Origin: Lachnospiraceae bacterium
GTDB taxonomy: Bacteria > Bacillota > Clostridia > Lachnospirales > Lachnospiraceae
Length of the DNA: 54,182 bases
Reading direction: 5' to 3'
Assembly (NCBI GenBank): GCA_016282915.1
Contig: JAEELW010000011.1
Location: 1 to 54,182, forward strand
The notes beneath the pieces are model-generated. The model was not told the origin of the DNA. It was given only the letters and a program-made list of their open reading frames with translations, and did no database searches. Shown piece by piece: positions 34,967 to 43,872 of this stretch. Each line of letters opens with the position of its first letter. The stretch's first letter is position 1. Made by a program: the position numbers and the translations under genes.

Positions 34967-37200
34967 TCATTGCATTGGTCTACGATCTCTTATTTGTACT
35001 TCCGCTGTCGCTTGCAGCGGCGTCTTTTCTGCACCCTTATCTGGCGCCGGAGGAAGTGCGGGAGCTTTGGTTCTGTCTGCCCGTTATTGTGCCGGCCGTT
35101 CTTTGTATCGCATTCTTAAAGCATGGCAGGATACGGCTGCGCATTCTGATCGCCGGGCTGGCAGTGACGGCATTTCTGGCCGTGCTTCTTCTGATCCCGC
35201 GGGAGGAACGGCTTGATTTTCTCGGCTCCTGTGTCTGGATCTTTCAGGAGATCTGCGTTGCAGTCGCTGTCTTTCTGCTTTCGGAGATCCTGGAACGTTT
35301 CCGTAAATTACGGACAGTACTGGCCGCTGCCGGCGTTCTCCTGCTGCCGGTATTGATGATAAGCGGCAGGGAAGTACAGAAACTCAGCGTTCTTTCGATC
35401 TTTCTCTACGGTCTGCTCTGCCTGGCGGATCTCGTACAGCGGCGTTCCGTTAAGGAAGGGGACAGCGACCCTAAAAAACATCTCGTATTTATCTCGCCGT
35501 TTCTGCTCGTGGTGTTTGCCATAGCGGCGCCCGTCAAAGCTCCGGAGGAGCCTTACGGCTGGCCGGTGACAAGGCGCATCTATGCGCTGGTGAAGGAGGC
35601 GGTCGTTACGTTGATCGACGATCTGTTTTCGGGAAACGGCTGGGATTCCGATACTCCCGTCATCGGTTTTTCCGACCGGGGAGATCTGGGCGGAGATCTG
35701 TCTCATGCGCCCCGTACGGTAATGACTCTGAAGAGCAGCAATGTCAGTGATGTGAGGCTTTATCTGGGAGGGAGGAGCTTTGACAGCTTCAGCGGACAGG
35801 GGTGGACCCAAAGCACCCTGTCGATGCCGGACGACTGCGGCCTGGATACGCTTGAGACCATGAGTGCGGTCCTGGATTTTCAGGAAGGAGCGCCGACAGA
35901 GGATCTGATGAGGGGCGCCTCGCTCCGTGTGGAACATAAGAATATCCGTTCCGCCTGTGCATTTGCACCGGCCAAGATGCTGTCCTGCAAGGGAAAAGAC
36001 GGCAGCTTTGCGCTGGCGGAGAACAGGGAGCTTCGATTTGAAGGCGATGAGGACGATTGGAATCCCTATTATATCGTTTACTATCGTATCAACCGTAATC
36101 ATCCTCTTTTTGAGGAGATGCTCGCCGCAGAACATGAGGTGACGGAAGAAAGCTGGCAGGCGGCGCTTAGGGAGTGCCATCTGCCGGATACGGCAGCATA
36201 CGCTTATACGGCTTATCTTTCCTACCGTGAGGCGATCCGGGATGCCTATCTTCCGGAAACGGAACTGTCCCCCCGGCTCAAAGCCTATATGGATGAGCAT
36301 CTTTCCGGGGCGGATACGGATTATGAAAAGCTTTTGCGGTTCGAAGAGCTGCTCCGTTCTTTCCGTTACACGGAAAGACCCGGAGATCTGCCGGATACTC
36401 TTGGGAGTGCAGCGGATTATCTTGATTATTTTGTGCTGGAAAAGCAGGAAGGCTATTGCAGTTATTTCGCTACGGCTTTTGTGCTGCTGGCTAGAGGTTA
36501 TGGGATTCCCGCGCGGTATGTGCAGGGCTTCAATGTGCCGATGGGGCGTCTGAATGAGACGGAGGTGAGTTCGGATACTGCCCATGCCTGGCCGGAAGCG
36601 TATCTGGAGGGCGTCGGCTGGATCGCTTTTGAACCCACGCCGGGATATGATAACCGGGTGCGCTGGGAGACGGCGGCGGAAAAAGAAAAAAGAGAAGAAG
36701 AGAAGAAAAACAACAGGCAGGGTTATTATCCCGGCAGAGAGGAGGCGTCGGATCCGGCGGCGCTTCAGGAAGAGGAACTGCCGGAGGAGCACGGCTTTGT
36801 CCTGCGCTGGTATCAGGTAGTGATCCCGCTGTGTGCCGGCTGTGCATTTGCTCTTTTTGTTTATATCCTTGACCGTATCCTCAAAAAGAGGCATTATCGA
36901 AAAATGAATGAAAGAGACAAGTGTCTCTGGCTCTGTAAACGTTATCTCCAGTATCTGAAACGGAGAGGCGCCGGGAAAGCAGAGCAGGAGACGCTGGAGG
37001 AATATGCGCTGCGGCTGGAGAAGGACTATCCCCAGGCCAGTCCGGCATTTCTTGAAACTTACCAGTATATCCTGTATTCCGGAAAAGAAGTCACGCAGGA
37101 TGAGAGGATAGCACTGGAAGAGGAAAAGGAAAACTTCCGGGAAAGCTTATTCGGAAGCATCTTCGGCAGGCGCTGGATACCGGCCGGGGAAGAAGAATAG
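34963..37200 (+). CDS. TgpA-like membrane transglutaminase-domain protein
   Basis: 745 aa. Several hydrophobic helices occupy residues 1 to about 195, then a long extracytoplasmic region, the transglutaminase core, and a final transmembrane helix (about 607-630) followed by a charged tail. The core shows Cys499 (GYCSYFATAF), His541 (TAHAWPEAYL) and the acidic third position as Glu in FEPTPG, where Asp is more common. These enzymes act on peptides or the wall outside the membrane; the substrate is unknown. It completes the common MoxR/DUF58/transglutaminase trio. Confidence 0.92.
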   Translation: MIIALVYDLLFVLPLSLAAASFLHPYLAPEEVRELWFCLPVIVPAVLCIAFLKHGRIRLRILIAGLAVTAFLAVLLLIPREERLDFLGSCVWIFQEICVAVAVFLLSEILERFRKLRTVLAAAGVLLLPVLMISGREVQKLSVLSIFLYGLLCLADLVQRRSVKEGDSDPKKHLVFISPFLLVVFAIAAPVKAPEEPYGWPVTRRIYALVKEAVVTLIDDLFSGNGWDSDTPVIGFSDRGDLGGDLSHAPRTVMTLKSSNVSDVRLYLGGRSFDSFSGQGWTQSTLSMPDDCGLDTLETMSAVLDFQEGAPTEDLMRGASLRVEHKNIRSACAFAPAKMLSCKGKDGSFALAENRELRFEGDEDDWNPYYIVYYRINRNHPLFEEMLAAEHEVTEESWQAALRECHLPDTAAYAYTAYLSYREAIRDAYLPETELSPRLKAYMDEHLSGADTDYEKLLRFEELLRSFRYTERPGDLPDTLGSAADYLDYFVLEKQEGYCSYFATAFVLLARGYGIPARYVQGFNVPMGRLNETEVSSDTAHAWPEAYLEGVGWIAFEPTPGYDNRVRWETAAEKEKREEEKKNNRQGYYPGREEASDPAALQEEELPEEHGFVLRWYQVVIPLCAGCAFALFVYILDRILKKRHYRKMNERDKCLWLCKRYLQYLKRRGAGKAEQETLEEYALRLEKDYPQASPAFLETYQYILYSGKEVTQDERIALEEEKENFRESLFGSIFGRRWIPAGEEE

Positions 37201-37223
37201 TATTGCAAAATCAAGGTTTTCGG

Positions 37224-37252
37224 TTGCCAGAGCGTGAGGGATATTGTATAAT
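37224..37252 (+). promoter_or_regulatory. Promoter of the coiled-coil protein gene
   Basis: -35 TTGCCA (37224-37229), 17-nt spacer, -10 TATAAT (37247-37252). The leader of about 110 nt has short GC-rich stems (for example GTTCCC / GGGGAC near 37279-37293), but no recognised riboswitch. Confidence 0.7.
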
Positions 37253-37369
37253 TTATTCACATATACGGATCGCTCGGCCGGTTCCCGCGGGGGACGGTCT
37301 GTTTATCATGTTTGAAAGGCATTGGATCCGGGAGGATCTGAACGGATACTCAGAAAGGAGGAAGTGCTT

Positions 37370-38212
37370 ATGGCGGAAGTGAACGGGATCGGAGCAGTGA
37401 GTGCGGGAATGGGAGTCATGCCTGTTGCGGACATGTCCGCAGGATCGCGCGTGACACGTACGCAGGAAACGCAGAATACACCGGATGTGCGTAAGGCTGC
37501 GGAAGAAAGCAGTGCGAAGCGGCAGCAGCTGGAGCAGGAAAGCCAGGAAAAACGGCAGCGTATTCTTGAAAATGTGATATCCACCTCGAAGGACGGGGAT
37601 ACGGTCCAGGCCTCAAAAGAAGCGATCGAGCAGCTGAAAGAGGATGAAGAAGACGGCCGTGTGGTTGACAAGAACAGTCTGATGGCGCAGAAAGAAGTAA
37701 CGACGGTCGCCGGTTCGGACAGGGAGCGCACGGATGCGGTAAAAGAAGCGAAAGAGGAAGCGGAAGCCAGAAAAGCGGAGCTTGAGCAAAGCAGAGCGGA
37801 GCAGGAAGCAAGAAGAGAGAAGCTTGCCGCCGCAAACGAAAAGATATTGGATGTGAAAAAAGGGCCGGAAAACGAAACAGAGGATGCGGAGAAGCAGGAA
37901 CGCGCCGCTTCGTTTAATTCGTATTCCGATGCACAGCTGAAGGAGATGTATCTGAAAGGGGATATCTCCAGACAGTCCTACGAGCAGGAAGTTGAAAAGC
38001 GTGACAGTAAGCTGGAGGAAACGCAGAAGCAGAATGCGGAGTTCCAGAAGGAAGGGGCGCAGAATGCGGGCCGTCTGAATGAAAATGCGCGGGATGCCGT
38101 GGAGATCAAAAATCTGGAGTCTCCGGATTCCACGGAGGAACCGGGTGCGATGATGCGGGCGATGGTCCTCCAGTCTCTGGATGCAAACGCGATATTTAAC
38201 GAGAACCAGTAA
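37370..38212 (+). CDS. Coiled-coil protein of unknown function (280 aa)
   Basis: Not recognised. The N-terminus is Gly/Met/Ala-rich (MAEVNGIGAVSAGMGVMPV) and lacks a clear signal peptide. From about residue 45 it is a highly charged helical protein with long coiled-coil stretches (EESSAKRQQLEQESQEKR, EEAEARKAELEQSRAEQE, KRDSKLEETQKQNAEF). A short conserved-looking segment (FNSYSDAQLKEMYLKGDISR, about 184-203) breaks the coiled coil and may be the functional part. The AAAGGAGGAAG RBS decides the ATG at 37370 over the upstream frame start. Monocistronic, with promoter and terminator. Confidence 0.8.
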   Translation: MAEVNGIGAVSAGMGVMPVADMSAGSRVTRTQETQNTPDVRKAAEESSAKRQQLEQESQEKRQRILENVISTSKDGDTVQASKEAIEQLKEDEEDGRVVDKNSLMAQKEVTTVAGSDRERTDAVKEAKEEAEARKAELEQSRAEQEARREKLAAANEKILDVKKGPENETEDAEKQERAASFNSYSDAQLKEMYLKGDISRQSYEQEVEKRDSKLEETQKQNAEFQKEGAQNAGRLNENARDAVEIKNLESPDSTEEPGAMMRAMVLQSLDANAIFNENQ

Positions 38213-38227
38213 ATAAATCGCAGGGAG

Positions 38228-38255
38228 AGCCGTCTCCTGTACGGGAGCGGCTTTT
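38228..38255 (+). terminator. Terminator after the coiled-coil gene
   Basis: Stem AGCCG-t-CTCC / GGGAG-CGGCT with a loop of about 5 nt is followed by TTTT. Confidence 0.75.
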
Positions 38256-38295
38256 CTGCGGAAATCTATAAAAAAGAAAGGTAAGGTATCAGGAA

Positions 38296-39723
38296 ATGAG
38301 TGAAAGTGCACAGAAGACAGGGGGGTGGCGCAGCAACAAATGGGTTCGGGCGGCAATCCCCGCATTACTGCTGCATTGCAGTATCGGTACGGTGTATTGC
38401 TGGTCGCTGTTCAGCCAGGAGATCGCTGACTACATCGGCTTTTCAAAGGAATCTACGGAGTGGGCGTTCTCCTTCGCCATCTTCTTCCTGGGCATGAGCG
38501 CCGCGTTTCTCGGAAACATTGTTGAAAAGGATATCCACAAGTCGTCGCTGATCGCTACGATCTGCTTTGCGGCAGGTATGGCACTGACCGGTTTCTTTAT
38601 CTATTACGGAGGCCAGAACAAAGGCAATGTGCTTGCGTTGATCGGTATCTATGTAAGCTATGGCTTTATCATGGGCGTGGGACTCGGTACCGGATATCTC
38701 TCGCCGGTAAAGACACTGATGCTCTGGTTCCAGGACCGTAAGGGACTTGCTACCGGACTGGCGGTTGCGGGCTTCGGTGCGGCAAAGGCCATCGCATCAC
38801 CGATCATGACCGCGATGCTGGATGGTCTGGGCGAAGGCGGTATCTACAAGATGTTCCTGATCCTTGCAGCGGTATATTTCGTGATGATGTTTGTCGGCCA
38901 TCTGCTTCTGGCAAAGCCTGCCGGCTGGCATGAGCCTCAGGGCAAGGGCGAAAAGCCGAGTATCATGGCAACCATCAAGACCAAGCCTATTGCGAATTAC
39001 ATCGGTATCTGGCTGATGTTCTATATCAACATTACCTGCGGTCTGGCGCTGATCAGTCAGGAAAAGATGATCTTCAAATGCCTCGGTTTTGCGGGCATTG
39101 CCGGTATCCTTTCCACGGTTTCCGCAGTCTTTAATGCCGGTGGCCGTCTGGGCTTCTCCTCCTGGGCAGATACCATGAAGGACAGAAATACGATCTATAA
39201 GCTGATCTTCGTTCTGTCCATCGCCTTCACCGCGATCGTCATGCTCACCAAGGGTATCGAGACCGGCGCGGGGAATATGCTTCTGGCCGTAATTGTGCTT
39301 GCACTTGTTTATATCGTAAATGCCGGATACGGCGGAGGTTTCTCCAATGTACCGACGCTGCTTTCCGACCATTACGGTATGGGCAGCATTTCGGCGATCC
39401 ACGGTATCACACTTTCCGCATGGGCATTTGCGGGTCTGACCGGTAACCAGGTAGCCAGTCTGATCGTGAAGAATACCGGAAGTTATCAGTTCATGTACAA
39501 TAAGATCCTTTACGCGGAGGAGGCTGCTGCCAAAGCGGCTGCGCTGGCAGGAGGCGTAAGCGAAGCGGATCTTTCGAATGCCATCTCCAAGGTAAATCCG
39601 GTCGGCTACCAGAATGTGCTCATCTTTACCGTCATCCTGTATGTGATCGCGCTGTTCTGCTGCCTGTTCCTGGTAAAACCCACGGATAAGGCGCTGGAGG
39701 CCAAAAAGGCAAAGAAAGCATAA
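38296..39723 (+). CDS. OFA-family MFS transporter
   Basis: 475 aa, about 12 transmembrane helices. The first helix pattern (AIPALLLHCSIGTVYCWSLF, then EIADYIGFSKESTEWAFSF) and GTGYLSPVKTLMLWFQDRKGLATG are typical of the oxalate/formate antiporter (OFA) family of the major facilitator superfamily. Substrates in this family include oxalate/formate, lactate/pyruvate and other monocarboxylates, so export or uptake of a fermentation acid is plausible here. A cytoplasmic C-terminal tail is Lys/Ala-rich. The terminator at 39764 follows. Confidence 0.9.
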   Translation: MSESAQKTGGWRSNKWVRAAIPALLLHCSIGTVYCWSLFSQEIADYIGFSKESTEWAFSFAIFFLGMSAAFLGNIVEKDIHKSSLIATICFAAGMALTGFFIYYGGQNKGNVLALIGIYVSYGFIMGVGLGTGYLSPVKTLMLWFQDRKGLATGLAVAGFGAAKAIASPIMTAMLDGLGEGGIYKMFLILAAVYFVMMFVGHLLLAKPAGWHEPQGKGEKPSIMATIKTKPIANYIGIWLMFYINITCGLALISQEKMIFKCLGFAGIAGILSTVSAVFNAGGRLGFSSWADTMKDRNTIYKLIFVLSIAFTAIVMLTKGIETGAGNMLLAVIVLALVYIVNAGYGGGFSNVPTLLSDHYGMGSISAIHGITLSAWAFAGLTGNQVASLIVKNTGSYQFMYNKILYAEEAAAKAAALAGGVSEADLSNAISKVNPVGYQNVLIFTVILYVIALFCCLFLVKPTDKALEAKKAKKA

Positions 39724-39763
39724 GGATATGCTTTCGGCGAAAATGATCTGAGAAAAGTATTTC

Positions 39764-39795
39764 AATTCAGCGGCCGCAACGGGCCGCTGAATTTT
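39764..39795 (+). terminator. Terminator after the OFA transporter
   Basis: A 12-bp perfect stem, AATTCAGCGGCC / GGCCGCTGAATT, with a 6-nt loop; the T-run is short (TTTTAC). Confidence 0.8.
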
Positions 39796-39851
39796 ACAAA
39801 AAGACCGTTTGAACGGTCGTGGTATAGAGTAAAGGATAAAGGAGAGAGAAC

Positions 39852-41636
39852 ATGGACCGACCTTTTGTGATCGAAGATGCAAAGCGGCGTTTTGACAGCT
39901 TTTCCGATGGGAAAGTGTTTTCCGGAAAAAAGAGAGGACGCCTGCCGGCCATGGGCTGGAATAGCTGGAATGCCTTCGGCAGCGGAAATACCGAGGCACT
40001 GACCAAAGCGATGGCGGAACGCATCGTGGAGCTGGGGCTGGACAAGCTGGGCTATCGCTATGTGGTGCTGGATGACGGCTGCTATCGGCCGGAGCGTGTG
40101 GACGGAAAGCTTGCGAATGAGGAAGTGAAGTTTCCTTCCGGCTTCCGTGTATTGTCGGACTATATCCATTCCAAAGGCCTGAAATTCGGCATGTATAACG
40201 ATATCGGCACCAATCTCTGTGCCGGTGCCGCTGTGGGAACCTGCGGGCACGAGGCGGAAGACGCCCGTTCCTATGTGAGCTGGGGAGTGGATTTCCTTAA
40301 GGTGGATAATTGCTATTACCTTTGGGATAATGCGACCTTTTCAAATCCGGAAAATGCAAGATATACCTATGCGCCGCGGATCCGCGAAGTGACGGTCAGC
40401 GGTAACGGGAAAGAATTTCTGTTTGCGGCCGAGGCGGACGGCGTTCTCTTTGGCAGGGGAGTAGAGATCCGTAACGGCTATGCGGGCAATATCGGTACCT
40501 TTGACGGCACCGGACCGGATCATACGCCGGTTGGGGAGATGAGCGGGGAGCTGCGTTTTGTCTGTACCGTGGAGACCGAAGGCGAATATGCCCTGAAGCT
40601 GGAATATGCGACGGGGCGCGAAAGCGGTGTGGGAGAGTGGCTCCAGCTGGCCGTGGATCATGAAGGAGGCACGGAATATTTCTACGATGATCTTCTTCCG
40701 CAGACGGAGGGAACGGAAGCCTTTGTCCGCTCCGGAGAGATCGGCATAAGGCTTCGGAAAGGAAAGAATATCATCCGCCTGATGAATCACCGGCGGCAGG
40801 AGAATACGCTCTGTTCCTATGCAACGCTTCTGGATGAGATCTATAAGATCAGCGGTACGGATGAACTGCTCCTTTCCATCTGTGAATGGGGAAAGACCCA
40901 GCCGCAGAACTGGGGCTACAAGGTCGGCGATTCCTGGAGGATACTCAATGATATCACCTTCCAGGTGGGCGCGGACGGTGATCCCGGGCACGGTGCATGG
41001 GAGAGCGATTATACGCCCGGTGTGGCCTGCCAGTACAATAAAGCGGTCATAATGGATGAATTTGCGGGCCTTGAGAAAGGCTGGAACGATCCAGATATGC
41101 TGATGGTCGGTATGGACGGTCTGGATCTGACTATGTGCCGGACACATTTTGCCATGTGGTGCATGATGAATTCGCCTTTAATGCTGGGACTGGACCTGCG
41201 CAGGGTAGAGCCCGGCGATGAACTGCACAAGATCATCTCGAACGAGGCTCTGATCGCACTGAACCAGGATCCGCTGGGTGTGCAGGCAAAGCGTGTGTTT
41301 TCCACTGCAGCGCAGGAGCGGCCGGATAAGGAATACATACGTGACAATGAGCGCGTGGATATACTTGCCAAGCCTCTGGCGGACGGCAGCATCGCCGTAT
41401 CCTTCTTTAATCTGAGCGGGCATGCATGGGAAGAAGCGCTTTCGGTCAGCCTGGATCGTGTGCTTTCTTTTATCGGAAGCAGGCTTCCGGAGGAAGTGCG
41501 TTTCCGTTCGGCTGCGGAGTATGTGCTGACGGATCTGTGGAGCGGCGAGGAAAGAGTGGTCAGCGGGAAAGAGATCTGTGCGGAAGGATTGGCAGCCCAC
41601 GGAAACGTATGTTACCGGATACGCCCGGTAGCCTGA
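39852..41636 (+). CDS. GH27 alpha-galactosidase with an inserted beta-sandwich-like domain
   Basis: 594 aa, cytoplasmic (no signal peptide). It hydrolyses terminal alpha-galactosides such as melibiose or raffinose. The GH27 barrel starts at MGWNSWNAFG (about 36-45), continues with YVVLDDGCY and FGMYNDIGT, and the nucleophile is Asp152 in KVDNCY. The acid/base is Asp367 in WRILNDI. In typical GH27 enzymes these two Asp are about 60 residues apart, here 215. The extra 150 or so residues (about 175-325: VTVSGNGKEFLFAAEADGV, GEYALKLEYATGRES, IGIRLRKGKNIIRLMN) look like a CBM6/35-like beta sandwich inserted in the barrel. A C-terminal beta domain (FFNLSGHAWEEALSVSL) is standard. GGAGAGAG precedes the ATG. 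Confidence 0.93.
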   Translation: MDRPFVIEDAKRRFDSFSDGKVFSGKKRGRLPAMGWNSWNAFGSGNTEALTKAMAERIVELGLDKLGYRYVVLDDGCYRPERVDGKLANEEVKFPSGFRVLSDYIHSKGLKFGMYNDIGTNLCAGAAVGTCGHEAEDARSYVSWGVDFLKVDNCYYLWDNATFSNPENARYTYAPRIREVTVSGNGKEFLFAAEADGVLFGRGVEIRNGYAGNIGTFDGTGPDHTPVGEMSGELRFVCTVETEGEYALKLEYATGRESGVGEWLQLAVDHEGGTEYFYDDLLPQTEGTEAFVRSGEIGIRLRKGKNIIRLMNHRRQENTLCSYATLLDEIYKISGTDELLLSICEWGKTQPQNWGYKVGDSWRILNDITFQVGADGDPGHGAWESDYTPGVACQYNKAVIMDEFAGLEKGWNDPDMLMVGMDGLDLTMCRTHFAMWCMMNSPLMLGLDLRRVEPGDELHKIISNEALIALNQDPLGVQAKRVFSTAAQERPDKEYIRDNERVDILAKPLADGSIAVSFFNLSGHAWEEALSVSLDRVLSFIGSRLPEEVRFRSAAEYVLTDLWSGEERVVSGKEICAEGLAAHGNVCYRIRPVA

Positions 41637-42041
41637 ATGGGAATGGAAAAGGTCAGTGACTTCATACGGCGGCTGTATCAGCTGAAAGAGGGCGAAGACG
41701 GAGCTGATCCTGTCGCACAGGCTCTGCAGGAAGGCTGGGTCGCTGCCGAAGACACATACGATGCCGAAAGAAGCCTTGACCGGCAGACAGCGGCACGGAT
41801 CGTGCACGGATATATACGGATCGTTCAGGGAGCGGAGGATCTGCCGGACATTACGGCGGCCTCCTTCCTGCGGGATCTTTATGATTGCCGGCTTTGCGTG
41901 AATCATATCGCACAGGTCTGTCTGCGGGGCATCATGGATGCCCGGAAGATACCCGGGATCTCGGATCGCGGGTTTTTTATATTCGATCACAGAGCGGAAG
42001 TATCGGAGGAAGAGGCGGAGGAGATCCTTTCCCGCCTCTGA
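41637..42041 (+). CDS. Small protein of unknown function following the alpha-galactosidase
   Basis: 134 aa, not assigned to a function. Its ATG follows the alpha-galactosidase stop directly, so it is probably translated by coupling; a second ATG at 41643 could be the start. It has charged helices (SDFIRRLYQLKEGEDGADPV, AARIVHGYIRIVQGAED) and a segment FLRDLYDCRLCVNHIAQVCLRGIM (about 84-107) that I recall from other Lachnospiraceae proteins but cannot name. It has no signal peptide. It may be a partner of the galactosidase or an independent conserved protein. Confidence 0.7.
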   Translation: MGMEKVSDFIRRLYQLKEGEDGADPVAQALQEGWVAAEDTYDAERSLDRQTAARIVHGYIRIVQGAEDLPDITAASFLRDLYDCRLCVNHIAQVCLRGIMDARKIPGISDRGFFIFDHRAEVSEEEAEEILSRL

Positions 42042-42072
42042 GAGAAGGATCGCGGATTTTTCCCAAATGGTA

Positions 42073-42101
42073 TTGACAGGGAAGGAGCTTTGTTGTATAT
42101 T
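42073..42101 (+). promoter_or_regulatory. Promoter of the second YhfC-type gene
   Basis: -35 TTGACA (42073-42078), 17-nt spacer, -10 TATATT (42096-42101); near consensus. Transcription should start near 42108. Confidence 0.8.
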
Positions 42102-42119
42102 TTATGTATGATTAACAGT

Positions 42120-42155
42120 AATACAAAGAATACATGGAATACAAGAGATACAAAC
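42120..42155 (+). repeat. Four 9-bp direct repeats in the leader of the second YhfC-type gene
   Basis: AATACAAAG, AATACATGG, AATACAAGA and GATACAAAC follow each other with an exact 9-bp period, starting about 12 nt after the predicted transcription start. Core ATACA is invariant. They could be operator half-sites or an RNA-binding-protein target. Confidence 0.6.
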
Positions 42156-42201
42156 AAAGAAGACAGGACAGATTTTATAGTATATGAAAGGAGACATAGA
42201 T

Positions 42202-43050
42202 ATGGAATTTGAAAAAGTGGGAAGCGCACAGATCGCATTGCTCGTTATAGGGACGCTGCTGTTCCTGATCATCCCGCCGCTGATCGCCATCATCTGGACG
42301 AAAAAGAAAAAAGAAAAGTTTACGACGGTACTGGTGGGGGCTGCGACCTTTCTTCTGTTCGCCATCATACTGGAAAAACCTTTACAGAACATCCTGGTCT
42401 TTCCTGTGCAGATGGGGCTTCCCGAGCATGCGGCGGCAAAGTTCATCAGCGCAAGACCCGTATTGTGGGCTCTGATCCTGGGTCTTTTCCCGGGAGTATT
42501 TGAAGAGACCGGACGTCTGGTGGCATTTAAGACGATCCTGAAGAAAAGAAAGAATCGTGAGACGGGCGTATCGCACGGCATCGGACACGGCGGCTTTGAG
42601 GTGATGTTTGCGCTTGGGATCAATTACATCATTTATATCGTTTATGCATCCATGATCAATGCGGGCACTTTTGGGGATCTGGTAACACAGCTGGAAGCGC
42701 AGGCACCGGGACAGGCAGAAGCGGGTTATACGATCGCCGCACAGCTGGCTTCATTTTCGGCGGGAGATCTGCTATTGGGCATCGTAGAGCGCATATTCGC
42801 ATTTATGTATCATACCGGTGCTTCGATGCTCGTATTTTATGCCTGCAAAGATAAAAAGAAATTCTGGCTGTATCCGCTGGCCATTCTGATCCATACCCTG
42901 ATAGATGCCAGTGCGGGATTGCATATGGCAGGTGTGATCAGCTTTTCACCGCTGATGCAGGAAGCGATCGTTGCGGTTTCCGGCAGCGCGGTATTCTTCG
43001 GGGCTTATTTCTTTCTGTATAAGAAGGACAGGGGTAACGGGCAGGCCTGA
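42202..43050 (+). CDS. YhfC-family intramembrane metalloprotease-like protein (copy 2)
   Basis: 282 aa, about eight hydrophobic segments. The conserved residues of the family recur: EETGR (101-105), SHGIGHGG (124-131) and the late LIHTLIDAS. Layout matches the copy at 12002: short lumenal/outer N-terminus, two helices, basic loop KKKKEKFTT, then the EETGR helix. Substrate unknown; membrane protease activity is inferred from the CPBP relationship. AAAGGAGA precedes the ATG at 42202; the upstream frame start is not credible. It has its own near-consensus promoter. The gene's stop lies inside REP-like element A. Confidence 0.85.
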   Translation: MEFEKVGSAQIALLVIGTLLFLIIPPLIAIIWTKKKKEKFTTVLVGAATFLLFAIILEKPLQNILVFPVQMGLPEHAAAKFISARPVLWALILGLFPGVFEETGRLVAFKTILKKRKNRETGVSHGIGHGGFEVMFALGINYIIYIVYASMINAGTFGDLVTQLEAQAPGQAEAGYTIAAQLASFSAGDLLLGIVERIFAFMYHTGASMLVFYACKDKKKFWLYPLAILIHTLIDASAGLHMAGVISFSPLMQEAIVAVSGSAVFFGAYFFLYKKDRGNGQA

Positions 43051-43086
43051 AGACAGGGGGACGGTTCTTCTGTCTTCAGAAGAACC
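43047..43086. repeat. REP-like element A
   Basis: CTGAAGACAG (43047-43056) and CTGTCTTCAG (43070-43079) form a perfect 10-bp dyad around GGGGACGGTTCTT. An alternative dyad, GGTTCTTCTG / CAGAAGAACC (43063-43072, 43077-43086), overlaps it. The core GGGGACGGTTCTTCTGTC is like those of REP elements I know from Firmicutes. Confidence 0.7.
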
Positions 43087-43149
43087 GGGACGGACCCGGT
43101 GGTTTTTGAACGGAGTAAAGGATTTATCAAACGGAGGAGGATATTTGAT

Positions 43150-43872
43150 ATGAAAGCGGTATTGGAGATAAAGAACTATACAAAGGTATACGGCGGAGGA
43201 AAGAAGGCGGCGGATAATGTGTGCCTGACGGTGGAAGCCGGAGATATCTACGGATTTATCGGACACAACGGTGCCGGCAAATCCACTACCATACGTGCCG
43301 TGGTGGGAGTGCTTGATTTCACGGAAGGCGAGATCTATATTGATGGGCATTCGGTGAAAGATGAAGCGCTGGAATGCAAAAAGATCACAGCCTACATTCC
43401 CGACAATCCGGATCTCTATGAAAACCTGAGCGGGATACAGTATCTGGATTTTATCGCGGATGTTTTCCGGATTGATGGCAATAAGCGTCAAGAGGTCCTG
43501 AAGAAGTATGCGGACGCCTTCGAGATCACGGATTCGCTGGGAGATCTGATCAGTTCCTATTCCCATGGAATGAAGCAGAAGCTGGCGATCATATCGGCTC
43601 TGATCCACGAGCCGAAGCTGATCGTGATGGATGAGCCTTTTGTGGGCCTGGATCCCAAGGCCGCATATACCCTGAAACAGATCATGCATGAGATGTGCAA
43701 AAAGGGAACGGCGATCTTTTTCTCAACGCACGTACTGGATGTGGCCGAAAAGCTCTGCAATAAGGTGGCGATCATAAAGGGAGGAAAGATCATCGATTCC
43801 GGCAGTATGGAAGAGCTCGTTGGAAAGAAGTCGCTGGAAGAGGTATTTCTGGAGGTGCAGGATGAACAATAG
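43150..43872 (+). CDS. ABC transporter ATP-binding protein
   Basis: 240 aa. Walker A GHNGAGKSTT (about 38-47), a variant signature SHGMKQKLAI, Walker B LIVMDEPFVGLDP and the switch His in FFSTHVLD. This is the type paired with separate multi-span permeases (YhaQ/NatA/BcrA-like), used for drug, bacteriocin or Na+ export. Start chosen at 43150 with GGAGGA upstream; the frame is open 17 codons further, but those fall within the leader. It overlaps the permease gene by 11 nt. Confidence 0.93.
   Translation: MKAVLEIKNYTKVYGGGKKAADNVCLTVEAGDIYGFIGHNGAGKSTTIRAVVGVLDFTEGEIYIDGHSVKDEALECKKITAYIPDNPDLYENLSGIQYLDFIADVFRIDGNKRQEVLKKYADAFEITDSLGDLISSYSHGMKQKLAIISALIHEPKLIVMDEPFVGLDPKAAYTLKQIMHEMCKKGTAIFFSTHVLDVAEKLCNKVAIIKGGKIIDSGSMEELVGKKSLEEVFLEVQDEQ

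Noticed and set aside
35308-36894. A 528-codon antisense frame over the transglutaminase gene
   Set aside because: Same reasoning: shadow of a real gene with Cys-His-acid motifs on the plus strand.
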